From: Bacteroidia bacterium
Lineage (GTDB): Bacteria > Bacteroidota > Bacteroidia > UKL13-3
Length of the DNA: 64,000 nucleotides
Direction of reading: 5' to 3'
Assembly: GCA_023151275.1 (NCBI GenBank)
Contig: JAKLJI010000003.1
Coordinates: 1-64,000, forward strand
Shown here: positions 63,701 through 64,000 of the stretch, in pieces
Layout of the letters: the number at the start of each line of letters is the position of its first letter
How positions within the stretch are numbered: the stretch's first letter is position 1
The notes under the pieces: model-generated
The model's database searches: none
Seen by the model: the letters and a program-made list of their open reading frames with translations, nothing else
What the model was told of the DNA's origin: nothing
Program-made: the position numbers and the translations under genes

Positions 63701-64000
63701 GTTGAGGTTGCACCTTTCATAATGGTATCCCTATTACCTGTTCCATCAGCATTCATCCCAAATACAAATTGATTTTGTGTGGTATAAAACACTTTTCCCA
63801 AAGCGGGGTTAATTGCGATTTGACGGCCGGCAATTTTTCCTAAAATAACGACCATATTAGAGCCGTCCAAATTGCAGGATGCATAACCACCAGTACCAAT
63901 AATATAAAGTTTTCCTGCATATTCATCAATGGCAATTCCGCGGGGATTAATTGCCTTGGAAGGCGTATTGAAGGTATCTATAATTTGAACATTGGTTCCA
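60727..64000 (-). CDS. giant secreted surface protein, 5' end beyond window (YWTD/LDLR-B-like propeller, FN3-like repeats, T9SS type A sorting domain)
   Basis: Frame stays open upstream of the ORF-track start to 64000 (GTNVQIIDTFNTPSKAINPRGIAIDEYAGKLYIIGTGGYASCNLDGSNMVV...); repeated ATLGGxVxDxGSSAVTERGxVYxTxxNPT; C-term VVFPNPFSAQLQIRSSKNLKQASVMVYDLNGRKL. Confidence 0.85.
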   Translation of the reverse strand, partial: GTNVQIIDTFNTPSKAINPRGIAIDEYAGKLYIIGTGGYASCNLDGSNMVVILGKIAGRQIAINPALGKVFYTTQNQFVFGMNADGTGNRDTIMKGATSTWGVRADLINNKLYFSDNLGIYRSNFDGSQRDTLFKLPSSQGSFIAFDIDPVNNKVAYSNSSSSPGRMGVFMGTLSPFSISDTLKNISNIFDITFGSTSTLQSKNISFLGLTANSVTASWTKGNGTARAAFLKADTGSWAMPVNGTTYTANPNFGSGSQIGNSGWYCVYNGTGMTVSITGLTQGTNYRLMVCEYGGTGADIGYNRAPAVQNPKNLTTLIGGPSLSTVSTSSATSITITTANLGGNVSSDGGASVTERGVVYGTSANPTISNGTKVAMGSGKGSFSQVVSNFTPATTYHFRAFATNSVGTSYGADSTFTTGSLPPSSAPTVSTAQVKLIGLTYATLGGIVSDSGSSAVTERGIVYATTANPTIANTKVSMGSGIGSFSLPVSGFTHSTTYHVRAYAINSVGTSYGSDSTFVTASPSLTVPLVRTSSPFDIGYYRATLGGAIIDTGSSAVTERGVVLSTSPNPTVSDRKVVFMNSSVVAMNVTGLTPSTLYHVRYYAYNNSGVGYGGDSTFRTLDLPTNLPPVVRTNPPSLITATSVLLAGNVLDTGSANVTDRGFVYGTASNPTLATATKVAVGSGKGGYNKTISGLIPATTYHYKAYAISSIDTSYGGDSSFTTLEIVGPILTVSSSFTPFTTCAGSTSEEQSFKVSGANLVGGITVTAPLGFEVSTTSGAGFAASLVLNPTAGSVNETTLFIRISATATGTLGTNLEINSQDATLRSVSVNGTSNPAPAQPVISIQPASPICKGAQYLNFGAATAPASGVSYQWSASNASLYAQGSTKQYSLISFPNSGAAVVNLTATQNGCSSSTSVNLQVNAESVHTATVRYFNKNFVCEANNVQKYQWGFDELPTLKGNTIQNEINQNYYNASPETTTKAYWVISTSGNCYQKTYHAVPLSAAEVLANELGLVVFPNPFSAQLQIRSSKNLKQASVMVYDLNGRKLSSESMNGSELLLNLDALSAGVYLLHVEDESGLVSTTKIIKH
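61830..63045 (-). repeat. four tandem FN3-like repeats (about 95-100 aa)
   Basis: VTERG(V/I)VYGTxANPT...GxGSFxxxVSxxxPxTTYHxRAYAxNSVGTSYGxDSTFxT repeated four times. Confidence 0.85.

Noticed and set aside
1-64000. tRNA or rRNA genes, integrases, transposases, phage genes
   Set aside because: None recognised on either strand in the ORF track or by eye.

Overview
The window looks like Bacteroidota chromosome. The grounds are exact TTG-N19-TAnnTTTG promoters, type IX secretion (T9SS) C-terminal sorting domains and the S10/spc/alpha gene order. Left part (1-22.2 kb): UDP-sugar genes, waaA, and an uninterrupted minus-strand str-S10-spc-alpha ribosomal superoperon (rpsL to rplQ). Middle (29-45 kb): ordinary housekeeping genes (uvrC, tcdA-like, rnr, polyprenyl synthetase, gmd/fcl). 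They are interspersed with GC-rich structured intergenic elements and an inverted repeat flanking gmd-fcl. The accessory content is three giant secreted surface proteins. One is a 2232-aa, internally triplicated, Tyr-rich beta-helix protein. One is a roughly 3720-aa multi-repeat stalk protein. One is a >1090-aa propeller/FN3-like protein cut by the window edge. The last two each sit about 11-12 bp upstream of an OmpA-family gene, forming two tandem 'giant surface protein + OmpA' couplets. The most unusual signal is a period-3 cysteine pattern ([CC][C-][-C] x3) in the last nine of fifteen ~80-aa repeats of the largest protein. A 77-bp non-coding tandem repeat array lies between the two couplets. 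All calls come from reading the sequence and the ORF track; no searches were run.
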